From Cryptomeria japonica (taxonomy: Eukaryota; Streptophyta; Pinopsida; Cupressales; Cupressaceae): a stretch of 64,000 nt of DNA. The translations under genes and the position numbers were made by a program. The notes beneath the pieces were generated by a model that did no database searches, was not told the origin of the DNA, and worked only from the letters and a program-made list of their open reading frames with translations. Numbering within the stretch: the first letter of the stretch is position 1; each line of letters opens with the position of its first letter. The stretch lies in assembly GCF_030272615.1 (NCBI RefSeq), contig NC_081409.1:240401832-240465831 (forward strand), written 5' to 3'. Shown in pieces: positions 1 to 11,310 of the stretch.

Positions 1-272
1 AACCATGAATATAAATACATGAGCTCGAAATAGAGAACGATGATGCTTGTAGAGAAGAAAAAGAGAAAAGAGATCTTAAGTGCGGAGAAACATAATTTTG
101 CCTTATAATTTATTCTAAGAAAGTTGCAGAGTGAGTGAGCAAGCAAACCGGTGAGAGGGTTTAACCGGCAATGATTGAGTACCGGTTTAATTGTAGCAGG
201 TCCAACAGTTAAGCAAACCAGTGAGGGGTGTTAGAGCAAGACAACATCCAAGCATGACACACTAAGTTACAA

Positions 273-349
<77 letters not shown>

Positions 350-822
350 GCCAAGAATCAAAGAGAGTGATCTCACAATTGATAGTGTGAGATCCAGTGG
401 AGAAGAAAATACTATCAACTGACAGTAAGTCATTTGATCAAGAGTTGCAGAATTCATTTGCAACAAGAAGCCTTAACTGTATCTAAATTGTATTTCAATA
501 TATACATCACCAAGTTGGAGATTGTTGTAGGGGTTGGTGCCCTTAATCTTTGTAATCTAGTGTTTTACTTGTGAGGCTAGATTGGAGCAGTAGTCTTCAA
601 CAACATTTCTCACTGAGGTATTTCCCGTATTGGGTTTTCCTTGCATATCTGGTGTTGTGGGTTACACTTGTTTGATTGTTCTCTTTGGTTTCCCTTTTTA
701 ATTTACCGGTTTGATTGTTTGGTGCTTAAGATAATAACCGGTATTCTGAAGTTGTTTTAAAAGTCAAAAAATTTAGGAACCACTGATTCACCCCCTCTCT
801 CAATGGTACTCTGTGTTCAACA
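1..822 (+). repeat. LTR of family B, + orientation (5' end outside window)
   Basis: Reverse-complement comparison with the 3' LTR of element B (from 5907 upward) shows the same blocks in the same order: the terminal TGTTGAACACA, a GGGGGTGAATCA block, GGGCACCAACCC near 6190-6230, and a GGTTTAACC/ACCGGT block. Here they read on the opposite strand and end with TTCAACA at 822. No primer binding site follows, so this is the 3' end of an element or a solo LTR rather than a 5' LTR. It is clearly diverged and carries a compound microsatellite. The left boundary lies outside the window. Confidence 0.75.
276..350. repeat. Compound (TG)n(GA)n microsatellite
   Basis: About 16 TG units (276-307) run directly into about 21 GA units (307-350) with one A interruption near 333. 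It lies inside the family B LTR. The minus-strand open frame across it (poly Ser-Leu, then His-Thr) is only a product of the repeat. Confidence 0.95.
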
Positions 823-1690
823 AAGAGAACAACAAGTCTTCATTAGTTACAAGTTCAAGAAATCAAGCATTCAAGAGCATTCAAGCATTCAAGTATTCCT
901 TTCAAGCATTGAGCATTCTCAAGTCTCCCTTCAAGGCTAGGTGTTGCATTCAAGGATTCAACCATTGAAGAGGAGATCCCTTTTAGCATTCAATTTCACA
1001 CAAGCAATTCTATCTACATTTCTATTACAACCTCCCTTGAGGTGAATTACATTTTAGTCTTTCATTTACATTTGCTTGCAAGTACTTTCTTTCATCATTT
1101 CGTTAATTCCAAAACTGGGGTTTGACCTGAAGGCAAACCCCCAATCCCAACCCCTTTTCCTCTCTTTTTTGTGTGTAGGTTCCAAGTGTGCAGCTGTATT
1201 TGCAGATTTGGAATCCATTTACAGAGGTGGAAAAACCCTTTTCATTTTGCAGATTTTTCAGAGGACCGTGTGCACTTTCAACATAGACGTGGCAACTTTT
1301 CCTCAAATTCGGAGAGCGACTTCATCTTGACATGTTATAACCAGATACAGGTGCACAACTTCATCCCACGCTTCTATCTCCAATTATAATCAATTCTTTG
1401 CTACTTTTACACTTAGCCCCAAAATACATAATTCAACCGTTACTCAATCTAAAAGAGGGGTTAACTTGTCATTTCACACCATTATCAATTCATTTAGTAT
1501 TCAATCTGTCTCCTCAGAGATTGGATCTAGTGAATTATCCCCCCTCTTTTAAATGTAATGTATGTGAGGTGATTGAAGGTAAATCCGCAATGAAACTTTC
1601 ATCTCTCCCTGGAGGGAAGAAAATATTTCCTCTTGATCTCTCCATCAGTCACTTTTCACCCCATTACAGCTCGTATAATATGTGCTAGAT
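823..1690. other. Unassigned stretch with ATTCAAG-type short repeats
   Basis: No coding module is recognised. From about 845 to 965 the sequence is an irregular array of ATTCAAG/GCATTCAAG units. The rest is AT-rich with pyrimidine blocks. Short open frames (for example 1398-1688) show no known domain. The stretch ends where copia homology of element A begins abruptly, so it is probably debris of another repeat; its source is not identified. Confidence 0.6.
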
Positions 1691-1699
1691 GTTCTATTT

Positions 1700-2765
1700 T
1701 TCTTGATGGTAAGCATAACACTGATAATGGAGCTTGTATGTAGAAGGTCTAAAGCATAATCTTTTGAGTGTTGGACAGATGGTTGGCAAACGATATGATT
1801 TGCAATTCAAGAATGGCAAATGCATGACAAATGTAAGATCTTGAGCGGTTCTGAAATTGAGATTGCATTGGGTACAAAAAATAAAGGCAATATCTTCCGC
1901 TTGAATGTTGGTGGTAAAAGTTTTTTAATTCCTCAGATTGATGAAAGTTGGTTATGGCATAGAAGGATACATCATGTGAACTTTAATTGCATGGTTAAGA
2001 TAAGTTCTACTTCAAGCAGTAAGAGATCTTCCTAAGTTGGTAAAGCCTACTAATCCGGTATGCAAGGAATGTCAATTAGGGAAGCAGACAAGAGTTACTT
2101 TCAAAATAAAACAGTATAGTTCTAATGGAATATTGGATATTGTGCATACTAATTTGTGGGGTCTTTCTAGAGTGAGAATCTTGCAGGGTGACAAGTATTT
2201 CATGTTGCTAATTGATGACTATTCAAGGATGATGTGGATTACTTTCTTAAGAGAGAAGTCTAAAGCCTTGGAGGAGTTCAAGATTTTCAAAGCTATGGTT
2301 GAGATGGAGACTGGACTGAAGCTGAAGTGTTTGAGTTTTGACAGAGGTGGTGAATTCACTTTCAGTGAGTTTAATGCTTTTTGTGAAGAGCATGAGGTGA
2401 AGAGATAGTTATCTGCTCCGCGGACCCCTCAGCAGACTGGTGTTGTCGAAAGGAAGAATAGAACAATTCAGGAAGCTACCACAACCATGATGATTGAAGG
2501 AAATGTTCTCAATATCTATTGGAGATAATTTGTGAGTACTGTTGTATACACTTTTAACCGAGTGCATATCAAAGGTGATACCGGTAAGATTCCTTATGAG
2601 TTGTAGTTTGGTCATGTTCTTACAATTAGATATTTTAGAATTTTTGGTAGTAAATGCTATATCAGAAGAGATGAAGATCTAGGGACATTTGATGCTAGAT
2701 GTGATGAAGGAATTTTTCTTGGTTATTCTACTAAGAGCAAGGCCTACTGTTGTTATAATAAGAAA
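1700..2765 (+). pseudogene. Element A integrase region (broken)
   Basis: Three frames are needed. The start matches the conserved 'LDGKHNTDN...LKHNLLSVGQ' stretch upstream of copia integrase. The GAG-pre-integrase zinc-binding part shows HRRIHHVNF (about 1959-1985) and ECQLGKQ (about 2068-2090). The catalytic core has its first Asp replaced (HTNLWG instead of HTDLxG, about 2145). The second Asp is present in FDRGGEF (about 2338), and the Glu in VVERKNR follows an in-frame stop at 2406-2408. An in-frame TAA also breaks the region near 2526. Integrase would join element cDNA to host DNA; this copy cannot. Confidence 0.85.
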
Positions 2766-3139
2766 TTGAGAAAGATAGTTGAAAGTGTTAATGTGAAAAT
2801 TGTTGAAGGTAATGAGTATCAGCCCAGATGCTTCAGATATGATTCGGATGATCAGGATGCTAGTTCAGATAAAGGAAAGAAAGTGCAAACCCAAAATCAA
2901 ATTCAAATTGCTTCGAAAAAGCCTGAGAATGAAGGAGAAGGTACAAGTGCTAGTGTAGAAGAAAGAGCTCAAGAGTCTGGAAATCAGGAAATCCTAAGAC
3001 TCCCAGGTATGTAAGATTGAATCATTAAGAGAATCAGATCATAGGTGATAAGAATAGAGGTGTGGTGACTAGGAGAAGAATTGTTGAAGAGTATTGGTTG
3101 ATTTCTAAGATTGAACCTAAAGATGTTAGTGAAGCTTGA
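2766..3139 (+). pseudogene. Element A linker between integrase and RT
   Basis: An open frame at 2766-3014 gives a charged, low-complexity segment rich in Glu, Asp, Gln and Ser, as expected for the poorly conserved linker between copia integrase and reverse transcriptase. Its first residues (RKIVESVNVKI) match the same position in element F (RIVESANVKV). Stops interrupt it after 3014. No independent function is proposed. Confidence 0.7.
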
Positions 3140-4649
3140 AAAGATGAAAATTGGGTTAAGGCAATGGAAGAAAAATTGAACCAGATTGAGAAGAATAATA
3201 CATGGATTCTTGTTCCTAGACCTAAGGATAAAAATATAATTGGAACTAAGTGGGTGTTTCAGAATAAATTGGATGAAAAAGGTGAATTTGTTAGGAATAA
3301 ATAAAGACTTGTTTGTAAGGGTTATTCTCAGATGGAAGGAATTGATGTTGAGGAGACTTTTTCTTCAGTAGCTAGAATTGAAGCTATTGGATTATTTCTT
3401 ACTTATGTCACTTACAAAGACTTTAAATTCTATCAGATGGATGTCAAGTCAGACTTTCTTAATGGTGAGATGGAAGAAGAAGTTTATATTGAGAAACCAG
3501 ATGGATTTGAGTTGACAGATGAGAAAGATATGGTTTTCAATTTAAAGAAAGCACTGTATGGATTGAAGCAAGCCCCAAGAGCTTGGTATGCCAGATTGGA
3601 TAAGTATTTGATGAAGCTTGAATTTAATAAAGGTATTGTTGATAGTAACCTGTACTTCAAGATTGATAATGATAGCATATTGATTGTTAAAGTTTTTGTT
3701 GATGACATTATATTTGGCGGAAATAATGGTTTGTGCAAGAAGTTTGTTGAAGATATGCAGAATGAGTTTGAGATGTCTATGACTGGTGAAATAAAATTCT
3801 TTTTGGAATTGCAAATTACTCGGTTGGATAAAGGTATTTTTATCTCTCAGTTTAAGTATGTGAAGGAATTGTTGAAGAAGTTTGGTTTAGATGATTCAAA
3901 GCCAGTTGGTACTCCTATGGTGACCAGATGTAAGTTGACAAAGGATGATGATTCTCTGAAAGAAAACCAGACTAGATATAGATCTATGATTGGTGGATTG
4001 TTGTATTTAACTCAGGCTAGACTGGATATTATGAATGTTGTTTGTCTTCTTACTAGATTTCAAGTTGATCTTAAGGAATTTCATGCTATTGATGTAAAGA
4101 GAATTTTCAGATATTTGAAAGGGAGAAATGATTTTGGTTTGTGGTATCCTAAACATGATGATTTTAGTTTGAGTTCTTTTACCGATGTTGATTGGGCAGG
4201 TGATGTTGATGACAAAAAGAGTACTAGTGGTGGTGCATTTTTCTTGGCAAAGAAGTTGGTTTCTTGGATGAGTAAGAAAGCATAATGCAGTTTCTATATC
4301 TACTACAAAAGTTGAATACATTGTTGTTGCTAGCAATTGTACTCAGGTGTTACGCATGAAGCAGATGTTGAAAGATATCAGAAGTGTTTTTTATGAGCCT
4401 ACTGCTATATACTATGATAATTCAAGTGTTATCAACATTTCTAAGAATCTGGCGTTGCATCTAAAGACTGAGCATACATCAATCAAGTTTCATTTCTTGA
4501 GAGAGAAGGTGAATGAGAAGGAAGTCGGATTGGAGTATGTATCTACAAAGGAACAGATTACACATATCTTCACAAAGCCTTTTCCTAAGATTACTTTTGA
4601 GTATCTCAGAGAGAATCTAGGGGTGATTTCCCCTCCTCATGAGATCTAA
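3140..4649 (+). pseudogene. Element A reverse transcriptase-RNase H (broken)
   Basis: The RT begins around 3140 (residues WVKAMEEKLNQIEK...), meets an in-frame TAA at about 3301 where relatives have Ala in [10 protein letters not shown], then stays open from 3332 to 4285. Visible motifs are [12 protein letters not shown] (about 3431-3466), [13 protein letters not shown], and the catalytic FVDDIIFGG (about 3692-3720). RNase H shows [10 protein letters not shown] (about 4187-4213). A frameshift near 4285 splits off the RNase H end (4347-4649), which ends in the usual copia tail of STKEQITHIFTKPF and a short hydrophobic run. Both RT Asp residues are intact, so decay is mainly by frame loss. Confidence 0.9.
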
Positions 4650-4744
4650 GATGCATGTATTTTCATTAGTCCAGTCAACTTCATAGATATATCTTGTGAG
4701 ATGGAATGATTAGTGAGGTTGCTACTCAGAGGGAGTAGTTAGGT

Positions 4745-4931
4745 CTAAGGGGGAGAGAATCATGTTTTACATATGTGTCTTTCGCATTGATGTCAAAGGG
4801 GGAGAGAATCATGTGAAAAAATGCCATATCATGTGCTAGATCTCAGGGGGAGATTGTTGGTAATTGGTTTCTTTCTATGCATGGATTGTTTTTCACATTC
4901 ATATGTTGCCATCAATGCCAAAGGGGGAGAT
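4745..4931 (+). promoter_or_regulatory. Element A polypurine tracts (four copies)
   Basis: AAGGGGGAGA-type purine runs occur at about 4749, 4794, 4845 and 4922. The last directly precedes the LTR start (AAAGGGGGAGATTG then TGTTGGATATT) and is therefore the likely plus-strand primer. The third is also followed by TTGTTGG, as if an older LTR start once lay there. Such tracts resist RNase H and prime plus-strand DNA synthesis in LTR retrotransposons. Confidence 0.8.
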
Positions 4932-5906
4932 TGTTGGATATTGTTAAGAAGTTTGTTGGGATAATGTGTTGTCATTGATGTCAACATATTCCTCTGTTTG
5001 TTCCAGAGTTGCAGTCAGAGTAAATGAGTTGGTTTGGCCAGTATGTTGCAGATGAGTTGTTGCAAATTAAAGGGTTTTGAGATAAGTATATCTAGTTGAT
5101 TAAAATAAAGTTTCAGAGGTCAGCATGATTATTTGATTGAGTTACGAGATTCGGTATTGCGGTTGGTTTCTCACTTGTTTGTGTTGATCAGCGTTTTGGA
5201 TTTTTCTTCGCATTGCTCCGCGTTGCAATATCTTGGCTTGCGGATTTTGCGGTGTTTGGGACATTCATATGTACCCTCAATTCAAATGGTTCATGATTTG
5301 GAGGTCCACAAGTGAATCTTTCAGTTTGACAGTCAATATAGTTGATGTTCTTGAGGTTCGGTATAATGATAACGAAGATTCTAGTAAGTGGTGACGTTGC
5401 GGTTGTTGTTGTAATTCATGATACTTGTGGATGTTTCTAGATAGAATCTTATCCATGTTGATGGTTTACATTGATCGTTGTTCTCATGGATGATTTATCT
5501 CGTATGTTTGTGTTATGTTATGTTCTTGGTTGACCAGATGATTAAAGCATGTTGCGGATGTTCGAGACATAATTTGTGGAGGTGTTTCTTGTTCGAGGTG
5601 TTGGGTTAGGTCTATACTATGTCTTAGCCAACATTATTTTGTTCCACATGTTATGTTGTAGCATGTATGTTATATTCTTGTAATTTGTGATGAGTGTTGA
5701 GCTAACCTTGAAATATAGGTTGATGATTTGTATAAATATATGCAATGGTCATATGAGAGATGTATCTGTGTGGTATCTGCGAGTGTATCTGAATGTATGT
5801 GATCGGATAAGTATGTGAACAAGTGTTTTGATCTTTCAGAAGTGTGAAGAAGTGTGGCAGAACAGATCAATGTGTGCTTAACCAGAACTGTAACCAAGCA
5901 TTAAGA
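4932..5906 (+). repeat. 3' LTR of element A, truncated by element B
   Basis: It starts with TGTTGG immediately after a polypurine tract. A candidate TATA box (TATAAATA) lies at 5731-5738 on the element strand. Homology cannot be tested against a 5' LTR because that LTR is missing. It ends at 5906, where element B begins with TGTTGAAC. The rest of this LTR should lie beyond B's far end, but B is truncated there and the remainder is not seen. Confidence 0.75.
5731..5738 (+). promoter_or_regulatory. Candidate TATA box in element A LTR
   Basis: TATAAATA on the element strand about 800 bp into the LTR, a plausible position for the U3/R promoter. It is the only strong TATA match seen on that strand in the LTR. 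No transcription evidence is available. Confidence 0.4.
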
Positions 5907-8360
5907 TGTTGAACACAAGATATCAATGACAGGGGGGTGAATCAGTGATTTCTAATCTTATCTCGTTTCTTACCTATCTGTGTACACCGGTTTAACAGAT
6001 CTAACATAAAGAAGACATACCGATTAGAAGGGAGAATGACACAAATGCAACCACACATAAAAGGGATACCACATAACACTATATGTACAAGGAAAACCCG
6101 AGATGGGAAAAATCTCACTGAGAAATACTGTTGGAGACTACTGCTCCAATCCAGCCTCACATTGAAAACCTTCGGTTACAACATTTAGGGCACCAACCCA
6201 AGAAGTTCCACTCCTTCTTTAGGGCACCAACCCCTCCACCAAGCTCCAACTCAATGATTACAAAAACATATTTTAAATACAAAAGTTATCTTCTTGTTAC
6301 AAAATAACTTTGTAACTCCCATGTATGTCTCTCCAGGTTCTCTTCTCACCTTCTCTCAGCTACAACCTTACCAATTCATCCTCTTCTCCTTCTCTATCAT
6401 TTCTTCTCTCTACACACTACCAGTTCTCAGCTTGTCCGTTACTTCAGTTGCAGGCTAAACTCTGGACCATTCTCTAGATTTCCGGATCTTCTCAACTACG
6501 TACATTGTACTGCAACTCCTTCTCTGCCTTTATGTGGCTACATGCACTACAGGTTTGCCCCACTGCAACTCACTTTGCAGTATACCGATTACTCTAACCT
6601 TGTTGGTTAAACCTCTGCTAAACCCTCTCACCGGTTGCACCTCCAATACATAGTCTATATGATTTTCGATGAAGTTTTTGACTAATTGGCTTACTGCTGC
6701 TCATTCACACTCTATCATTTATCATCTGGTCTGCAGCATCATCAATCATCTTCAGTCATGAGTCGACATACTTATACTTGATTTTTCCCACCATGACCGA
6801 CATTTAAACTTCTGGCTCGCTAGGGTTTCTTCATCGACTCTGAGGCAAATCAAATCCAATTAGATCTCCATCCAGAGATCGACCACCTACAACGGATCAA
6901 TTAGACTGTGTCAATCCTACTGTGTTCAAAACACGTTTTCTCTATTTGGAAAACACGTCACCTTCTTCTATCTATACTTAGAAAACACCTATGAAGTGAT
7001 CATGCATGTATCTTCACCTACCTTGATAAGCACCTAAAAACTCGACCTTGATCATGAAGTCATCAAATCAAATCTTTGTCCTCTGATCAGTCTCAAGCCA
7101 CACTCTTATGCTCTCGACCCGTAAAACACGCTATCAACATTAATGTCGACCAGTCACCACCTACCTCACCGATAGCACTTTCAAAGGCCTGTGCATGCAT
7201 GCCACTTCACCTTCACGTGGCGTCTTTGTCAACATCCAACTCGGCTTACTATGTCGGTCTGACCAGATCACTGACCAACCACACAACCGGGTTCATCTAC
7301 CGGTTCATAGACCTTGTTGGTTAAACCCTAACCGGTCTTCCTTCAACCTTGCACTCCGCTTCTCTTCTGGTTGAACACTCAACCCGCTCGACACATTTTC
7401 CAACTTACCTCATGCACATCATCAACATATGGGAGCCTTTTGCATCTGCACTTTGACAACATTACCAGTGGACATACTTACCAGTAAACACCTTGATGAC
7501 ATCATGTCATCAATCTTCAACATTCTCCATCTGTCTGCAACTACTCAAACTTTCCTTCTTCATCAGTAGACCGGTTCTCCTATCAATTGGTTTGTCAAAG
7601 TGAAAACCATATCCTTAAATCTCTATATCGGCAATTCATCCTTGTCTACCCGACAGATCCAGTGCATATCTCTGATCTCATGCACCTAAGGCAACTTAGA
7701 GTTTCACCAGTTCATCCAGTGAAAGCCTTCAATCACCTGCCTTCTCCTCTTTTGTCTTATCTCAGAGAACTATGATGCATTCCATGCATTATAGGAGATA
7801 AGCTCCACTTACCAATGGGAGTGGATCCTTGACATCAGCAGCTTGGAATGCACTCATGTGGCTTTTGTGTTTGTGCGACATGTCTTCAAATAGGTACATG
7901 TGATCCGGTGTGGGGCACACTCACTATCAGTCATCTCTTCACATGGTGACTGCATCATTATTCGTTGGGAGTCCTATTGTTCTGCATCCACACAGCATAC
8001 TGGTGACCTGCACATACTTCACTTCCGGTGTTGATGTGATTTTGATAACATTCCCCCTCTTCATCACAATCAACAACCCAACATATTTCTCTCTTGTTGG
8101 TGGCAACTATGCACTACCAACATGTCACTTATCAATCTGCAGTCCTTATGTCTTGAACACAAGTCAACACTAACTTGTGTACTAGTGACTCCAATGGCAA
8201 TTATGCTAGATGACCTTCTCTTCCTTACCGGTGATCTGTTGTGCTAGAGGACATTAATGACACCATTTCCAGTATCCATCAATGCTAGCACTGCTCATCA
8301 ATCTCCCATACCAATTTCCATCCTATACCAGTTGACATCAATGATAACACAATGCCAACA
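5907..8360 (-). repeat. 3' LTR of element B
   Basis: About 2454 bp bounded by TGTTGAACACA and ATGCCAACA, so TG...CA ends. It is colinear with 18930-21009 at the low end. On the element strand it ends with a GATTCACCCCC block typical of plant copia U5, and it has the AGATGGGAAAAA block at about 6100 that is shared with other LTR families here. Short ACCGGT/CCGGTT words recur through it. Small open frames inside are not supported as genes. Confidence 0.9.
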
Positions 8361-8376
8361 ATCTCCTCCTTTGGCA
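8361..8376 (-). promoter_or_regulatory. Element B polypurine tract
   Basis: On the minus strand CCAAAGGAGGAGATTG abuts the LTR start TGTTGGCATT. Similar runs (rich in CTCCCCCTTT on +) recur at about 8415-8430 and 8483-8495. Confidence 0.8.
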
Positions 8377-9756
8377 TTGATGTCAATACATGTAGTATCT
8401 GGCATACTACAGATTATATTTCTCCCCCTTTGTGTGACCCATGGATTCTCACACATGTAGTATGCAGCATACTACAAAATCTCTCTCCCCCTTTGACAAC
8501 AATGGCAAAGGGCACTGACAAGGTTTCTCTCCTCCTTGTCTATCAGGCACTGACAGATTTTTCTCTCCTTTTTCTTTATCGGATGCATCTCCTCCTTTAA
8601 CCTTCATACTTTGTTACATCTTCTCAATTAATAGCTCTTGAGATGGAGGCCTCGACCATCAACTAACACCAATTGAGCATACTAAATAGATACAAATTGT
8701 TAAAGCACTCAATTGCAGAAGAATGTGTCAATGAATATTGCTTACCTGTCAGTCAAACTGCATCATCCCCTATCTGATCCCAAATTTCTTTAGAATCAAG
8801 TGTGATTGTACTATGAATACAACCAACCAAATGAAAAGTAGATACCCCTAATCATGAAATTCTCCTGGGTATTCCTACAACAATTTCCATCATGTGTAGT
8901 CAATGCAGTTAGTACACTCACAAGTTCAAGCATGTCATCTCTGCTTCATAAGCACTTGAACTCCCCCTGAGTCAAACATCTTAGGTCCATATTGCCTATC
9001 AAGTCCAATACCAGCGCTCCAATCATCTCCATATACCGGTTGATCTGTGAAAATGTGATTATCTGATGCTCTTTCTGCTCCCTTATATCCACCACAGTCT
9101 ATGACATGATCTTGGATGTACACAATTCCATACAATGTCATCATCAAGTCATAAATCAAACTGGTTAGCCCAAAAAACATGCATGCCTGCATGATCAACA
9201 ACCAAGCCAATCATATGTCATTCAGGTCTTCATCAACACCACCTGAGACATAAACTACTCATTCCATGCTACCAGAGCTAATGTAATGATTTGGGACCTC
9301 ATTGTCTTACATAACCTACAAATATCAGTTAGTATACATACACATAACCTACTGCACATACTGGTTTCCTGCACCGGTCCATCATTTCTACCAGAGAACC
9401 TTCCTCTAACTCATGTATTCTTTTGTCAATTTGCATCTGATACCAATTGTTAATTAGCCATCTATTGACACATGCAGTAGTGATCCATCTCTAATCTGTG
9501 GGTGTGTAGCCAAGGCAACCACTACACACACTTACCATCTCATTTCCATCCTTCATACCGGAAGCATCTTGTTCTTCCATGTGTCCTTATTCACTAAGGG
9601 GGTGAATGATAAGTTCATTATACTACTCCCCCTAAGGTCCTGCATCTCCTTTAATAATTAGGAGATATTACCTATGCATTGAATGCACAGTGTCGGTCCA
9701 TGGTTTCATCCTCTTGCTTCTTCCTCCATTCCTGCTTCGTCTCATTCTTCTTCCCA
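8377..9756. other. Element B 3' non-coding interval
   Basis: About 1.4 kb between the gag stop and the purine tract. The longest minus-strand frame (8935-9210, 91 residues) matches nothing I recognise and has no copia or gypsy enzyme motif. No remnant of RT (YxDD), integrase (HHCC or D-D-E) or RNase H is visible on either strand. Confidence 0.6.
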
Positions 9757-11310
9757 TTTTCAGTCTTGTGAGTAGGTCTTGCCTTCTTCTGCATCATAAC
9801 CAGAAGCATTGTACATAGCATCTATGCCAATCTCATGATTGGGGAACCTTTTAACATGTTGGTTTGACCATCTTCTTCTAGTCATGCTATTGTAACCGGC
9901 TACCGAAACCAATGGTCCTCTTGATCCTGCAGGGACATTTCTCCTGTGGTTCCTTGCAATTCTCTGACTTCCATATGCTCCATATCCATTTCTATGTTGG
10001 GCATAGTTGCTATACCAGCTTCCATGTGACTGCAAGTCCTTTTTCCTACATTCATCACTTCTCTGGCCAATTCCATTGCAGCTATAACAAACATTATTTG
10101 CATAACCGAGAGAGGAAGTATGCATGTTTCTATTCCTTGATACATTTTTCTCATATGCATGATATCTATGAGATCGTAGATTGTTCCTTCTAGATCCCTT
10201 TCTACATTCTTTTGTCATATGGCCATAACCATTACATACAAAGAAATAACTTGAGAAGGAAGGTTTATAACTTACAAACTTATTCTTCCATGCATGGGGA
10301 GATCTTATCGGTCTGGCTTCTCCATTTCTCCTTCTCGCAACACCGGTCTTCATCCTTGTCTGCATATCTTCACCAGTTGTGGTTGGATCAACCTTTTTCT
10401 AGGAAGCATCTATAACTGTGAAGGTATGACCCATAATATCTCCATCCGAGGAGACAAATAGCATGTCATTATGGGGGAAATTCTTACTGGTGGAGCATTC
10501 ACCAGCACCATTTCCTAATCCACTGCTATCCTTGGCATGCTTTTTCTTTTTCAACATTTTGTCCAAGGCATCACTGCTGCCATCAAACCGGATTCTTACC
10601 TTGAGCTCATCCTGACATTTCTCAAGGTCATTTCAGAGAATCTCCATTTCTCCAAACAGTTGCTGATATTCTTTATCCTTGGCCTCTAACTCATATGCTA
10701 GATTATTACACCGACACTTCTTGGTGTCTTCTTGTTGAGTCTTCAACTTTGAGATACATTTCTCAGATTATTCAAGGCATCTGATCAACTAGTTTTGTTC
10801 AACAACTGCAACATTCTTGAATAACTTGTATTCATTCCTCACTCCACTAAGTTCTTCAAGTGCACTTACAAGTTCCCCTTTAAGATCAGCTTCTTCTTCT
10901 TCCTCTTCTTCACCTTCACTATCACTGCCAAACACATCTCCTCGGTAGGATTGATCTGCATGATCATTCTCATATGTGTGTCTCTCATCTTCTAATTCTT
11001 GAGCCATGAAGAGGTGGGTTCCTTCTTCATCATTGTTGCGGCTACTAATAGATCTGCCTGAACCATCTGCAGATACATGAGATACATTTCTCATCCTACC
11101 TTCACAAATCGATTTTGCACTGGTAGGCTCATTTCCATAGAGCTTCCTCAATCTAACCCATAAACTTTTTGTCGATCTGCATCTATCCACCTGTGAGGAG
11201 ACATCATTTGATAACCCACAGAGTAGAACCTTCATTGTTGCTTCATTGCACTGGTTTCTTCTTTCTACATCAGAATCAGTGGGAGGATTGACTTTACTAG
11301 GGCAGCCATT
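9757..11310 (-). pseudogene. Element B gag, main part (broken)
   Basis: Reads on the minus strand from the C insertion site. The first part (11310-10789) resembles copia-type gag (SLWVRLRKLYGNEP), followed by an acidic run of eight consecutive Glu/Asp-type residues and a Leu/Glu-rich segment that could form a coiled coil. Stops occur near 10787 and 10630. The C-terminal part (10365-9760) has two zinc-knuckle-like motifs, each with one ligand lost: FFVCNGYGHMTKEC (first Cys is Phe) and CYSCNGIGQRSDEC (His is Gln). An Arg/Gly-rich tail follows. Gag would form the particle and bind RNA. The N-terminus lies on the other side of C. Confidence 0.8.
11306..11310. repeat. Target site duplication of element C, low side (CCATT)
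   Basis: CCATT before the LTR at 11311 is repeated at 18733-18737 after the other LTR; five bases is the usual copia length. Confidence 0.93.

Larger units (their letters stand above)
1691..5906 (+). mobile_element. Element A: 5'-truncated Ty1/copia retrotransposon
   Basis: Order on the + strand is end of protease/GAG-pre-integrase, integrase, reverse transcriptase, RNase H, purine-rich tracts, then a 3' LTR starting TGTTGGAT at 4932. Integrase before RT is the copia order. The 5' LTR, PBS, gag and most of the protease are missing. The 3' LTR is cut at 5906 by insertion of element B. Protein residues closely resemble those of element F, so the two belong to related families. Several stops and frameshifts make it dead. 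Confidence 0.85.

Noticed and set aside
209-466. Minus-strand open frame rich in Ser-Leu and His-Thr
   Set aside because: Produced by the (TG)n(GA)n microsatellite within an LTR.
8935-9210. Minus-strand 91-codon frame in element B as a second gene
   Set aside because: No domain or family pattern, no conserved start, and no counterpart in element H.
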